DNA of 64,000 nt from Petasospora fabianii (GCA_022641835.1 CP048718.1:310001-374000); one strand, 5' to 3'. Positions 38,683 to 49,648 are shown, counted from the first letter of the stretch. Notes: a model not told the origin generated them from the sequence alone. Numbers and translations: made by a program.

Positions 38683-40359
38683 TCAGACAGCCTTACCAAT
38701 GAATCTCTTAAAGTTGAGAATGTTCTCCTTAGCGATGGTGAAGGAAGACTTTGAGAAGATGTCATCAATCTCCTCGAGGGTCTTGTCCTTGGTCTCTGGC
38801 ATGAAGAGGAATTGGTAGATGAGACCAAGCACAGCGATACCACCATAGAAGCCGAGGGTCAACCCAGTATATGTGAATGCATCCTGCATCTTGGTGAAGT
38901 TATATGTGACGATAAAGGACCAAAGATACAAGAAAGTAGAACAGATGGTCATACCGAGTGGTCTTGTCTTCAAATCAAAAGACTCCGCAGGAACAACCCA
39001 TGTCAAACAGGCATATGAACCAAAGAATGCCATGTAAATGATGATACCTGTTAAATAGACACCTTCTGCACCTGGCAAATTTGTCTTTGGATCAATTTGA
39101 TAACCGGCACCGACAAACACAAGACCAATGATACAGCCAATGATGTTCATACCCCAAGTACGTCTACCGAAGCGATCCATCCATAAGATTGCTGGAATTG
39201 TACCGATTAATAGAGCACCACCACCGACGAGGGACATGAAAACGGAGTGCTTTGTGGAGAAACCAATGTTTTGCATGAGTGTAGAGAGGTAATAGAGAAC
39301 ACCATTGATACCGGACATTTGACCGAAAAAGATCATCATGGATCCATAAATCAAAGCACGACGGTTTCTTGGGATAAGGAATAATTCAAAAGCGGATTGC
39401 CAACGGGATTCCTGCTGTGCTCTTTCATGTTCTTGGTATGCTGCTTGTCTCATTTCAAAGAATTCTAGTTGATTTTTCTTATCATTGATGTCTCTAAGTC
39501 TTTTCCAAACTGCAAATGCCTCACCGACTCTGTTCTTATGGACAAGGTATCTTGGTGATTCTGGGAGGAAGAACATACCGATAAAAAGGGCAGTGGAGAA
39601 TACAAGTGAAGAACCAACCATGAATCTCCAACCACCAGCAACATCATAAAAGATCGCAGCAACTGCATATCCCAACACTTCACCGAGGGCAATGTTGAAT
39701 TGATACATAGAGACAATGTTTCCTCTAACGGAGGCTGGTACCGATTCTGAGATGTAGATACCAACACAACCACCTTCAATACCGACACCGATACCAAGAA
39801 GGAAACGACCAGCATACATCATCTGGTGGTTCATTGAACCGGCACAAATGGCGGAACCGATGGTATACCAAATACAGGAGATGATGATGGACATTCTTCT
39901 TCCGAAATATTCGTTGAGTGGAGTCATCATAATAGAACCAGCCATGGCACCGAGTGGCATAAGAGAGGAGACGAGTGAGGATTCCTTAGAAGTGAGGGAT
40001 AGAGCTGGTTCCATACCAATACGAGCACCAGAGATGATGGATTGATCCAAACCGGAAAGCAGACCAGCTGCAGCGGCAAAGGCACCGAGAAGAATCACCA
40101 TGTTGTTCTTGTTCTTAAATTCGAGTTCATATTCGAGTCCCAGCACGCGGTCAAACCAGGTTCTATTAGCCTTGTACTGTGCTGCCTGGACCTCGAGATC
40201 TTCAAGCTCGGCTTCAAAGTTGAAATTTGGATCATCTTGGATATGGATGATCTTCTCGTGGGTGGTATCCTCGAGGATATCCTTTCTGTTACCAGTATTG
40301 TTGAGCGAGTTGGTTGACGAGAGCTGGTCATCGCTCACCTTCTCAAGGAGACCGGACAT
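38683..40359 (-). CDS. MFS sugar/polyol transporter (558 aa)
   Basis: Twelve-helix major facilitator of the sugar porter family. Motifs: GLLSGLDQSIISGA in helix 1 (family GxDxGxISG-like), NEYFGRRMSI after helix 2, GRFLLGIGVGIEGG, PESPRYLVHKNR after helix 6, FGQMSGINGVLYYLSTL in helix 7, DRFGRRTWG, VPAESFDLKTRPLGM and PETKDKTLEEIDDIF at the end. An N-terminal cytosolic stretch of about 95 residues includes WFDRVLGLEYELEFKNKNNM. Fungal proteins of this plan are annotated as myo-inositol or general sugar transporters; substrate cannot be fixed from sequence. TATATATA tracts at about 40449-40475 lie about 100 bases before the ATG. Confidence 0.9.
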   Translation of the reverse strand: MSGLLEKVSDDQLSSTNSLNNTGNRKDILEDTTHEKIIHIQDDPNFNFEAELEDLEVQAAQYKANRTWFDRVLGLEYELEFKNKNNMVILLGAFAAAAGLLSGLDQSIISGARIGMEPALSLTSKESSLVSSLMPLGAMAGSIMMTPLNEYFGRRMSIIISCIWYTIGSAICAGSMNHQMMYAGRFLLGIGVGIEGGCVGIYISESVPASVRGNIVSMYQFNIALGEVLGYAVAAIFYDVAGGWRFMVGSSLVFSTALFIGMFFLPESPRYLVHKNRVGEAFAVWKRLRDINDKKNQLEFFEMRQAAYQEHERAQQESRWQSAFELFLIPRNRRALIYGSMMIFFGQMSGINGVLYYLSTLMQNIGFSTKHSVFMSLVGGGALLIGTIPAILWMDRFGRRTWGMNIIGCIIGLVFVGAGYQIDPKTNLPGAEGVYLTGIIIYMAFFGSYACLTWVVPAESFDLKTRPLGMTICSTFLYLWSFIVTYNFTKMQDAFTYTGLTLGFYGGIAVLGLIYQFLFMPETKDKTLEEIDDIFSKSSFTIAKENILNFKRFIGKAV

Positions 40360-41640
40360 TGTGAGAGTCTCGTAAGATCAAAGGAGATAAAGAGAGATGA
40401 AAGAGAGACAAAAGACAGAGCTTAAGAAGAAACGAGGATCAGGGGGCCTATATATATACATATATAAATATATAGCAATGATCTGCCGACGAGGAGGATA
40501 CCCCGGGTGCTTTGCGGTAAGCCTGGAGACACAGGACGCGTCTATTGGAGGTGCATTATACATGTTGCGACATGGGTATTTTTTTCCCCCACCTTCGGAC
40601 AAATTGGGGCATATCTGAGTCAATGGTTGGAGATGGAGTCATTTTGCCGTCTGATACGAGGTTGCTGATTGGCCCGTTGCTAAGGGTGTCATGTCTCCTG
40701 TGCCGCTTACGGCTGTGCCTTGCGGGGGTGACTTATAAACCTTTCGCCAAGTTATAGCTCCGTATACAGGTTCACCTTTCCGGACATGGAAAAACTATGC
40801 TCTCCCGGAAAAACATTAGCCTACGTGTCTGCATGGGTCACCAAGACTTCGATCTTACAGCGTAGAAACTCCAGAGCCAAGAGGTTCTATGCCAGGGGGT
40901 GTCGCCGAGCGATAACGTTATCAGTCAGCATAGCATTCCATTAGTTAGCCAAGTTACCACATGACACTTGAGACTGCTGGATGACTCTACGTCTTCACAG
41001 CTTTCGCTCTTTAGAAATGTTTTCTTCCCCGGTTCTCTGCGTATGTCTCATTTGTCCGTCCGAAGCTCAATTTTAAAATTCAAGCCTTGTCCTGCGCTTG
41101 TCCTGTGTCTTGTCCAATGACGCGTCCGTGCGCTTTCCCCAGAATCTAACAAAATCTCATTTGAGCTCAAATCTTTTAAGCTGAAAACGACACACGACCA
41201 AGTTTCGTGTATTATACAGCGTCATCCCGTATATGGACAGTTAGGTTTATACTGTAGAAGTGGGTATTGAGTAACAAACTATAAATGTTTAGTGGTTTAT
41301 AACTACACCGCACTGCGCTCTTCCCCCTCTTGTTCATAGACGCAGCCCAACAAAAATCTGTCAGTTGAGCGTCATTCCCAAATTCCACTTCAAAACCTTT
41401 GGGGGGTTTACGCAGAGTCGATCATCCCCACCATTCGACATAGGTACATCTGTGACATGTCCTGCATGTCTCCGGGGGCCGGAACTCGATGGTCAGGTCA
41501 CACGGCATCGTAACTACCTTCCCCGAGTCACATACAGTAATATCTCACACCGTACCCCAGCTTTGAGTCGCAGCACGTCAGATCAATTGTTCATCTAAAC
41601 CATCATATCAGTCAAAACATATACAGCTAACGTTCATAAA
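40360..41640. promoter_or_regulatory. long upstream region of the transporter gene
   Basis: About 1.3 kb between the transporter start and the end of the next minus-strand gene. TATA-like alternation at 40449-40475. CCCCGGG at 40502 and a CCCCCACC run near 40576 resemble targets of Mig1-type repressors (inference). The right half shows nothing; short frames such as 41365-41598 are not supported. Confidence 0.45.
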
Positions 41641-42996
41641 TCATATATACTTTTCATCTAATACCCTCGAAAACCCTACAGCAAGTGTAAACCCAACAAT
41701 TTGCTCCCAATTCCCCATTTCCCTTAACACCTGAGCATCATCAAATATAGTTAACCAGCCCAACTTGTCACTATTTGGTGCATCATCCGGTGGATCTTTT
41801 TGGAAAACACCATCACCCGGTGTGAAATACTTCACTTCACCTTGATCAAAAACAACTCTATCATCATCGTCACCAACACCGGCATTGTTCCTGAATGGAG
41901 TGGAATTAACCATTTTGGAATTCAACTTCTTAATCACTTTCTTCTTCGTCCGTGATTCATGTGGTCGGAAACATGCATATATCTTTTTATTATTGGTTGG
42001 ATCTGTAGTGTAGATGTATCGTTTGTTTCTGAGCTTGGATGTCCCTAGCTTATATTGTGGTATCGACCCAATGTTCCACGATTTACCACCATTCTCTTGC
42101 GTAGTATGATATCTGATAGGTGTTACCGACGAAGGCGTCGGATCATAATATTTGTTTTTAAGCTCCTTAATCTGTGTCTTGGAAGCGTTAACCAACAGTC
42201 GTGATGTCTTGGATTCATCTTCAACAGTGATGATGGAACCGTCTTGTTCCATCATACTTGCCGTTCCAGATAGGCTGAATTCTCTACCATCTTGTGATTT
42301 TGTGACGGACATGAACACAGATCCTGTCGATTCATCCTCAAACACTAATCTGAACCCAGATTTACCTGTAATGTCTCGTTGACTGGATCCAATTTGAGGG
42401 AATAACACTTGAACATGGATACCACTGGCATGACGACAATACAGGAATCTTTCATCCGGGTTAGTTGTCAGATAGAGATCATTACCAATCTCCAAGATGT
42501 GATACTTCCAAAATGACTGACTTATCTTTCTCGATGATGCAGTTGTGCCCGACGATGGTGCGATTGTCTGACTTCTTCGTGAGCTCGAGACATTCGATGT
42601 AGTCGATGAAGATGTCGGTGACGACACCAAAGGTCCCTTTGGTGGATCAGATGGATCAATGCTTCGACGATTGCTTCGTGAGACAGTCTCTTTCTCCTTT
42701 GGTGATAGTGGTTGTAAATTTGGATTGGAGTTACGAAATGCCTTAACTGTCTCAGATTTATATTCAGCTGTTGACTCATTGACGTCAAGATCATCTGCAT
42801 AATTATTGGGCAGACCGATGGCGTTATTATTGGTTAGCTCGTTTGTGTCATCATTATGGTGGAATTGTGAAGATAAAGCTGATGATGACGACCTAAGAGA
42901 GTCATTTGGGGTTGGAAGTTGGATTGTGGGAGGATCGGGTGTGGAGACAGGAGGCGGTTTCCTCCGCAATTGTGACATCTTTCGTTGCATAGACAT
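41641..42996 (-). CDS. conserved-looking protein of unknown function (451 aa)
   Basis: Not recognised. Residues 1 to about 165 are Ser/Asn/Pro-rich and disordered. From FWKYHILEIGNDLYLTTNPDERFLYCRHASGIHVQVLFP onward the sequence is a run of beta-strand-like segments (FRLVFEDESTGSVFMSVT, KIYACFRPH), with a loop of basic and acidic residues, ending GWLTIFDDAQVLREMGNWEQIVGFTLAVGFSRVLDEKYI. The last segment, a hydrophobic helix at the very end of a beta-rich domain, resembles the tubby/scramblase-like fold; this is a weak guess. It shares a short divergent promoter with CHK1. Confidence 0.8.
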   Translation of the reverse strand: MSMQRKMSQLRRKPPPVSTPDPPTIQLPTPNDSLRSSSSALSSQFHHNDDTNELTNNNAIGLPNNYADDLDVNESTAEYKSETVKAFRNSNPNLQPLSPKEKETVSRSNRRSIDPSDPPKGPLVSSPTSSSTTSNVSSSRRSQTIAPSSGTTASSRKISQSFWKYHILEIGNDLYLTTNPDERFLYCRHASGIHVQVLFPQIGSSQRDITGKSGFRLVFEDESTGSVFMSVTKSQDGREFSLSGTASMMEQDGSIITVEDESKTSRLLVNASKTQIKELKNKYYDPTPSSVTPIRYHTTQENGGKSWNIGSIPQYKLGTSKLRNKRYIYTTDPTNNKKIYACFRPHESRTKKKVIKKLNSKMVNSTPFRNNAGVGDDDDRVVFDQGEVKYFTPGDGVFQKDPPDDAPNSDKLGWLTIFDDAQVLREMGNWEQIVGFTLAVGFSRVLDEKYI

Positions 42997-43317
42997 GATA
43001 GATTGTGCTAAAGACCTCCCAATCCACCCTTAATCAACAACAATAACATACACTGAATGAGCTCTGGGTCTTTGAAAATGGCTAAAGAGAGGCTATGTGT
43101 CGCCATGACATGAGACCAAGCCGATATAGTCGCGATGGCCCCACTTGACTTCCCTTTTAGGAACTTTCTCCATAATTACTGAGTATATATTGATTTCATC
43201 GTGCTCTTACCATTTTTAAACGCGGGCTCTGTTCGCCAAATGTAAACAATGAAGTACAGGACAACTATTTGCCGGTCATAATCACTACCAAAGGTTGGAA
43301 TTGGCCGATCACCAACG
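42997..43317. promoter_or_regulatory. divergent promoter, unknown gene and CHK1
   Basis: About 320 bases. AT-rich at 43170-43230; nothing specific recognised. Confidence 0.4.
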
Positions 43318-45002
43318 ATGTCATTCAGTCAGTTCCGTTTCTCACAACTGGACCCACTTCCAAAGATTGATAATGTTCAACTTGGAAACACTATCGGCCA
43401 GGGATCATTTGCAATGTATGTTATTGATCTCTCATCATCACCATCCCGCCAATCGTCTATTCTTTTTACTAACTTACCGCCCACTTGTACAGTGTCAAAT
43501 TGGCATCTTTGAAAAACCAGACATTTGCAATTAAGTTTATTCATAGACAGATGTGTCTACGACGTGGACTCTCTGATGATGAGATTGCCCGTGAAGTTCT
43601 CCTTCATCGTCATTGTTCAGGACATCCCAATGTGATTAAAGTGTTACATCACGGAGCCGATACAAATTGGTTGTTCATCGCAATGGAGCTTGCTACTGGT
43701 GGTGATCTGTTTGATAAGATTGAACCAGATGTCGGTGTTGATGAAGTCGTCTCACAATTTTATTTCAAGCAGATGATTAGTGCAATCGAGTTTTGTCATA
43801 AGCAAGGTGTCGCACATAGGGATATCAAGCCAGAGAATATCCTATTAGATTCTAGGGGAAATTTGAAGTTAACGGATTTTGGACTCGCTGCTGTTTTCAT
43901 GAAGAAAAGTGGTGCCAAGAGATTGTGCTATACACCTTGTGGATCACCGCCATATATGGCTCCTGAAGTTGTGGATCGAAACGGATATGACCCTGCAAAG
44001 GCTGATATTTGGTCCCTTGGTGCAGTATTGTATGTATTGCTTGCAGGAGAAACGCCATGGGAGGAACCATCGATGCATGACCCAGACTTTAGGAAATTTG
44101 CACAGAGTGGTGGTAAAGTGTTGAGTGGCGCCTGGGCCCGATTCTCCCCACCAGTGTTATCATTGTTGAGACTACTCATGAGACCTAACGTGGAAGAACG
44201 CGGTACGCTCGACAGGGCGATGAATCATATTTGGGTGGTGCGTGATAACATCTTGGCAGCGCCGGATGGTACGTGTAAGGATCCAATGCTATTGACCACC
44301 AAGCTATTTGAGAACCTTCACATTGGACTCTCCGATGAGGCATTCCATCAAAGCTCCCAAGCGGAACGTTACGACTCTATGGTTGACCAAAACAATTATC
44401 CAATGTCTCAACCAGTCGCTGACATTGCCGCAATGATGGATGATGGTGATCCAGTCGATATCATGCTTCGCCAACTTCCAGCTACACAGCAAGCATACAC
44501 GGAGCGTTCGAAACCAAGGGCCGATCTTTCAGAAATGGAGAACATTATCAAGATTGTATCTAGTGACCCTGCTCTGCTACAGTTTTCTACTGATAAGAAA
44601 GCGGCTATCGCCAAGCTGTCAATGGACGCCTTCCAGATGAACTCTGCAGAACGTTTAACCAGATTCTTTTCGGTCCTTGATCTCCAAGACCTTGTTGAGA
44701 TCCTGATGACATCTCTGAATCGTATGGGAGTGCAATGCTCATACAACTTTGACGAGGAAAACATCCCTGATGATACGAAGCTAGGTACAAAGGGGTCACT
44801 CCAGATCTCTGTCGTACTGAGGGACCGTCGAAAGATGTACCTCCGCGGATGTATCAAGGTGTCGCGTGTGCAGAATCTACGACTCAAAAAAGTCGAGTTC
44901 TTCAAGACCACCGGTGATCCACTCGAGTGGAGACGTTTCTTCAAGAGAACGACGGTACTGAGCAGAGAAGCGGTGTACGTTGACAAGAGTGAAGAACCAT
45001 AG
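43318..45002 (+). CDS. CHK1: Chk1 checkpoint kinase, two exons (535 aa)
   Basis: Serine/threonine kinase of the DNA-damage checkpoint. Exon 1 is 43318-43415, the intron 43416-43492 (GTATGT donor, TACTAAC at 43467-43473, ACAG acceptor) and exon 2 43493-45002. Splicing joins the glycine loop as LGNTIGQGSFAIVKLA. Catalytic Lys47 in FAIKFIH, HRD at 141-143 (GVAHRDIKPENILLD), DFG at 161-163 (LTDFGLA), activation segment ending GSPPYMAPEV. The signature LFDKIEPDVGV is Chk1-specific. The C-terminal regulatory (KA1-like) region ends GDPLEWRRFFKRTTVLSRE, matching yeast Chk1. Without the intron the kinase would lack its ATP-binding loop. Confidence 0.95.
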
Positions 45003-45239
45003 AACCTCGGAGATAACCGGGGACATCGGCATTGTAGCGACACGCGCGGTGCCAAACAAGCCCCAGCCAAACAAGCCCAGCCGGAACAGAAACTACGCGC
45101 GCGAGTGCTTTCGGTTGCGGGTGGCCAAAAAGGACCAAATTGTGAGCTAAAAACATTACTTAAGACACACGCCAGGCACGGTTTCTTGCCCAGACACACA
45201 CAAACCAACAAAAAGGTACGAAGTCTCTAAGCCCCAAGA

Positions 45240-46946
45240 ATGTCGGCAGAAGAGCCAGTTGGTACAGAGCCAGCGTTAGACATGACCACAGTGTTCCTTA
45301 CGTCGGTTCAGACGGCGGTGGGAACCTCTATGACAGCAGGAAAGCCACTCATCGTGTACATCTCTGAGCCGTCGTCGGACTCTGCGTGGATCAGTAGCGT
45401 CATGAGCGGTGCCACGCTTGCCCTGATCAAGGATAAAGCTGTTGCGTTGCGTCTTACGAAGGAGACGCCAGAGTGTCAGATGTTTGAGCAGGTGTTCCCC
45501 AACACGCAGGCTCCAAGCGTTTTCATTGTGCGTTTCCAGGTTGTACTTGACATTATTCACGGCAATGTGACACAGGACGAGTTTCATGAGCGAATCAGCA
45601 AAGTGCTGGACCCTCCACAGTCTCAACCACAGGTGCCACTGTCCACGGTACCAACAACCATCCCACAATCACAATCCCCCCACCCATCAGCCTCCCCGCA
45701 ACAACCCACGTCTACGCCGTCTCCTTCTCTCAACAGCAACCAACTTCCACCATCAGCATCAGCATCACAGCAAAGTGCTGTCTCTGAGCCACGCAAGACT
45801 TTGAAAGAGCAGTCCGCAGAGATTGCTGCGAAGAAGTACAAGGAGGAACAGATGCGTCTTAAACAGACGCAACGAGAGGAGCGTGAACGTATTCGTCGTC
45901 TAGTTAAGGCTGATCAAGAGGAACGTAAGGCTCAGGAGCGCCAAAGAAGGATGTCACACAAAGGTGATGAGACGACAGGTAATACGCAGGGTGTCGGTGA
46001 GATTAGTGTTGAGCAACTAAGGGAGAACATCAAGAAGAATAAGCTGGAAGTTGATTCATGTGCATTGTCGATTCGTCTCTTGGATGGCCATTCTCTTCAA
46101 CATGTCTTCAAAGCGACTGAAAAACTCACGGATGTTCGTACATGGATCGATGCCAACAGAAGCGATGGATCCACACCGTATGCCTTCCATCGCATGATTC
46201 CACGCGTCACATATGAGGCTTCTGACGAGGAGAAGACGCTCACACAACTCGAACTGACTCCACGCTCTGCACTGATTCTCAAACCATTCAACTCTTACAC
46301 AGAGGCATACACACATGCATCGGCATCACAAGGTGGAATCATCTCGCGTGTATGGGGTGGCATTTCCTCCTTCTGGTCTCAAGCACCACAGAATAATCCA
46401 ACTTCATCATCATCATCATCATCAACAATCTCAGACAAACAGCAACAGGATGGCTCACATCGGGTCACATATCAAGATGAGCATCAAAATCAATACGAGC
46501 ACCAGCATCACGAACACGAACACGAGAGACACACACCAATATTTCCTGCCCAATCCCCACAATCATCCTTTTATGCCTCGCCTCTCCTTGGTCCCGAGGC
46601 TGTATTTGGAATCGAACTTAATCGCCAACCATCGCATTTGAGTATCAACGACACATCACGCGGTGGTGGGAACCAAACACCAAGATCACGTACTCCTGGT
46701 GTTGGCGAACGTCCGGCCGTGTTGTCAAGGATGGGATCCACCGTTGGTGAATCATCATCAGGATTACCAGTTTCTTTATCTAGGACCGGTTCAAACATTA
46801 GAACGTTGGATTCACCACGGTTAGAAGAGGATAGGGTTCTTTACAATGGTAATCAGACTAATTTAGAAGATGATGCAAATTCAAATGATCAGGATAAGAG
46901 AAAGAAGAAAATAAACTCTTTGGATCACGTGGAGAATCAGGAGTGA
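45240..46946 (+). CDS. UBX7: UBX-domain protein, Ubx6/Ubx7-like Cdc48 cofactor (568 aa)
   Basis: N-terminal thioredoxin-like (UAS) domain at about 15-130 with the family signature MFEQVFPNTQAPSVFIVR. A charged coiled coil at about 190-245 (KKYKEEQMRLKQTQREERERIRRLVKAD), then the UBX domain at about 270-355: CALSIRLLDGHSLQHVF, DVRTWID, MIPRVTYE and QLELTPRSALILKP. UBX domains bind the AAA ATPase Cdc48; Ubx6/Ubx7 are described as nuclear-envelope or ER-associated cofactors. Compared with yeast Ubx7 (436 aa) it has a 210-residue disordered tail rich in Ser, His, Glu and Gln, including an encoded (TCA)n Ser run at about 46403-46424. Confidence 0.82.
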   Translation: MSAEEPVGTEPALDMTTVFLTSVQTAVGTSMTAGKPLIVYISEPSSDSAWISSVMSGATLALIKDKAVALRLTKETPECQMFEQVFPNTQAPSVFIVRFQVVLDIIHGNVTQDEFHERISKVLDPPQSQPQVPLSTVPTTIPQSQSPHPSASPQQPTSTPSPSLNSNQLPPSASASQQSAVSEPRKTLKEQSAEIAAKKYKEEQMRLKQTQREERERIRRLVKADQEERKAQERQRRMSHKGDETTGNTQGVGEISVEQLRENIKKNKLEVDSCALSIRLLDGHSLQHVFKATEKLTDVRTWIDANRSDGSTPYAFHRMIPRVTYEASDEEKTLTQLELTPRSALILKPFNSYTEAYTHASASQGGIISRVWGGISSFWSQAPQNNPTSSSSSSSTISDKQQQDGSHRVTYQDEHQNQYEHQHHEHEHERHTPIFPAQSPQSSFYASPLLGPEAVFGIELNRQPSHLSINDTSRGGGNQTPRSRTPGVGERPAVLSRMGSTVGESSSGLPVSLSRTGSNIRTLDSPRLEEDRVLYNGNQTNLEDDANSNDQDKRKKKINSLDHVENQE

Positions 46947-47089
46947 TCTGATAGTTCTTAGCTAATGGACAAATGCGATAAAGAAAAATGATGTGTTTTG
47001 TAATCTAAAAAGTGAATTATCAGAATGGGATCTAAACAGGTCATTAAACATTCAGTCATGAAGAAACGTAACAGAGGATCAAACATTAT

Positions 47090-48634
47090 TTAGATGATGT
47101 AGTGGTTACCCCTCATTGGGAATTGCTTGATAGAGGAAGTTTCAGTCTTGACTGGGGATCTTTCTGGGAAGTTAGTCAAGTCAGAGGCAAATGTGGCAAC
47201 AGAGTGGGCAATCAATTGAGTGTTAACCAAGAAGGCATCCCAAGCGATGTTGTTCAAATCATCACAAAGTTGGTGGTAACACTCATCAAAAGCCCTATTG
47301 TTGAATGGATTCAAAGCTTCAGCACCTGTGGCAATACCACCACCTGGGATGTTGTTTTCAATGAAGCCAACATAGTCAGAACGGCCATCGAATGGAATAA
47401 GGAACCAATCAAGACCCTTGGATTCGTAATAGTCAATGTACAACTGTTTCAACTCTTCGGACCCTGCTGGGTTAACCTCGTTAGAACCGTTGTAAACTTG
47501 GTACTGATAGTTTGGAGAGGCCATCATGTCATAGTCCATGAACAATCTAATCTGTTGGTTCTCCTCAGCGGTCAAGTTGTTGGCATAGAAGTTCGAACCA
47601 AGCAACCCTTCCTCCTCAGCAGCCCACCAAGCAAAACGGACAGTGTTGTTGATCTGGAAGTTTGTCAATGCCTTGGCAACGTTTAACAAGGAGATAGTAC
47701 CAGAACCGTCATCGTTGATACCTGGACCGGCATCAACAGAGTCTGAATGAGCACCAAGGGCAACGATGTTGTTGACATCACCATGAATGGTATCAGCAAT
47801 GATGTTTTTAGTCTTGATGATACCAACGTAAGCAGCGATGAACATGTTAACGAGGCATGGACCAATTTTCTTCTTTGCAATCAAAGCCTCAGCGACTGTG
47901 TTACTGATGGCCAAGGTACCGACGGTAGTGTTTGTAGGAGCACCAAGGGTACCGGCAACGAGTTCTGTGGAAGCAGGATCGTAGATAAGAGCAGCCTTAG
48001 CACCATATTTACCAGCCAAGGAAGATTTGTTACCAAAGGCACACTCACCTCTCTTGATGAGGGCAACGACGGATTTGGTTGGAGCGAGAGCGATGGTATC
48101 ATTGATACCATCGTAATCAGAGTCATTACAACCGTAGTTGTCAACAACAAAGATATCAGCACCGTAAACATGGGCAGCAGGGGTCAATGCCAATGGCTTA
48201 ACCTCCGAGATTTTAACAAAGTCCACCGTGAGGGAGTAGTTGAAAACCTTACCATCGAGAGCATCGAACTCTTGGGTCTTGTAAGTGTAGTAGTCCGACA
48301 TGTTATCCAATTGAGCTCTGATCCAGTCGAGGGTCTTCCAGTGGCCTGGGGACCCGATGACTCTTGTTGGGTGGTCAAACATACCGAGAGACTTGTTAGC
48401 AATGGCCATCAACTCAATGGCACTGGCATTTAAGTTCTCGTGGGTGATGAGGGCTTGGAGTGACTCAGAGTCAACTGGTGGGAGCTCAGCGTAAGCTGGC
48501 TTCTTAGACGAAGCAGCATTCTCAATGATAGAGTCGAGAGACAGATGGTTGTAAACCTCCTCGATGTTGTCGAGGACTAACTGTGGAATCACAAATGCCG
48601 AAGCGACTGGGAGGGCAAGAAGCGACAATCTCAT
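47090..48634 (-). CDS. APE3: aminopeptidase Y, vacuolar M28 metallopeptidase (514 aa)
   Basis: Zinc aminopeptidase of the vacuole. Signal peptide MRLSLLALPVASAFVIP, propeptide, then a PA domain (FVVDNYGCND..., ALIKRGECAFGNKSSLAGKYGA) inserted before the M28 catalytic part. Zinc ligands and catalytic residues are visible: ALGAHSDSV (His), GINDDGSGT (Asp), AAEEEGLLGS (Glu pair), MDYDMM (Asp) and CYHQLCDD (His). Similar to yeast Ape3. The ATG at 48634 begins a proper signal peptide; the frame is open 34 codons more but from a TTG. A tail of about 30 residues after the catalytic domain is specific to this protein. Many N-glycosylation sequons. Confidence 0.93.
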   Translation of the reverse strand: MRLSLLALPVASAFVIPQLVLDNIEEVYNHLSLDSIIENAASSKKPAYAELPPVDSESLQALITHENLNASAIELMAIANKSLGMFDHPTRVIGSPGHWKTLDWIRAQLDNMSDYYTYKTQEFDALDGKVFNYSLTVDFVKISEVKPLALTPAAHVYGADIFVVDNYGCNDSDYDGINDTIALAPTKSVVALIKRGECAFGNKSSLAGKYGAKAALIYDPASTELVAGTLGAPTNTTVGTLAISNTVAEALIAKKKIGPCLVNMFIAAYVGIIKTKNIIADTIHGDVNNIVALGAHSDSVDAGPGINDDGSGTISLLNVAKALTNFQINNTVRFAWWAAEEEGLLGSNFYANNLTAEENQQIRLFMDYDMMASPNYQYQVYNGSNEVNPAGSEELKQLYIDYYESKGLDWFLIPFDGRSDYVGFIENNIPGGGIATGAEALNPFNNRAFDECYHQLCDDLNNIAWDAFLVNTQLIAHSVATFASDLTNFPERSPVKTETSSIKQFPMRGNHYII

Positions 48635-49219
48635 AGCGACTTGTAGTTTCGTCTGGGAGAGACAGACAATGAAACCAAACAAAACCGAGAGGGAAAATAG
48701 CTTCCTTTTGTATCTATTCGGAGTTCTCCCAACCAAGTGAAACTACAACCGGAACAAACCCCGCGAAGCCGTCGGTTAGCTTTTGTGATTATTTCCCGAT
48801 TGGGGGGTTTTCAAAGGTTTTCCCTTACCTACGGATTTAGCCGGAGGCTACCATTTTATCTTGTAGAGCAGTTATCAATAATAACATACTACAAGTCTTT
48901 TCTTTTACGTCTTGTTACGTCTTTCTTTGTTATGTTTCTTGTGTCATCCGACTTCGGCGCAGCCTGGCACTCCGGCCAGATCCGAACTATTGACTGCCCG
49001 TCGTATAGATACAGTACCCAGCCAGTGGGTCGTTACCAACGGGTGACTCCGTGTTCCCTAGTGCTTCCTGGGGTCGTAGTTGTAGTCATTGTCCACAACC
49101 AGGCCACTCGAGTGGCTGCTGGTCCCTGGCGTCAGTGCTCGGACATGCCCAGAGGGAGAGATGGAAAGGGAGTAAGACACTATTAACACAACCAGTGTGT
49201 TATATGACCAAGTTCTGCA
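48635..49219. promoter_or_regulatory. upstream region of APE3
   Basis: About 585 bases between the APE3 start and the SHG1 stop. GC-richer at 48950-49150, with GGCGCAGCC and CCAGGCC motifs; no gene, tRNA or repeat recognised. Confidence 0.4.
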
Positions 49220-49648
49220 TCATTTATGCACACCATTCGTCACTTGTCCTTCAGCAGCCTCCTTCTCAGCCTTTGTTGTTTGCAGAGACTCGACAACTTC
49301 ATTTTGCAAGTCTTCAGAGTCCGTAACGTGTTCCTTAATCCAGGAATCGATCAACTCTCCTAGCTGCTCGACACCTTCGAGAGGGATCTCAGAGCTACCG
49401 GCACCACTACCCGAAAGTCTTCTTGTGATAGCACCATCAATCAAACTCGTCAAATGGCCACGCTTCCGTAGTAAAAGATCTGGCTTTGCCTCAATCAGTC
49501 TCGTCGTCATGAGCTTGACTTGGGAGATGAGCTCGTCATGGGTAGTGGACTGGACAAAATCCTCTCGTAACTTCTTCTTCTGAGTGTCTAGAAAACCTCG
49601 ACGCTTGTACTGAACAATAAGGCTATCAATCTGTTGATCAGTGGACAT
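49220..49648 (-). CDS. SHG1: Shg1/BOD1-like COMPASS subunit (142 aa)
   Basis: Subunit of the Set1C/COMPASS histone H3K4 methyltransferase. The BOD1/SHG1 domain fills residues about 7-75: DSLIVQYKRRGFLDTQKKKLREDFVQ matches the family pattern of a helix with K-[KR]-x-G-x-[FL]-D, followed by VKLMTTRLIEAKPDLLLRKRGHLTSLIDGAITRR. The length equals that of yeast Shg1 as I recall it. Start at the ATG at 49648 (MSTDQQIDS); two more upstream codons open from TTG. Divergent from the cullin gene with a 186-base shared promoter. Confidence 0.78.
   Translation of the reverse strand: MSTDQQIDSLIVQYKRRGFLDTQKKKLREDFVQSTTHDELISQVKLMTTRLIEAKPDLLLRKRGHLTSLIDGAITRRLSGSGAGSSEIPLEGVEQLGELIDSWIKEHVTDSEDLQNEVVESLQTTKAEKEAAEGQVTNGVHK

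Noticed and set aside
44408-45211. 267-codon minus-strand frame opposite CHK1
   Set aside because: CHK1 on the plus strand carries all kinase motifs and the conserved tail; the antisense frame has no recognisable domain.
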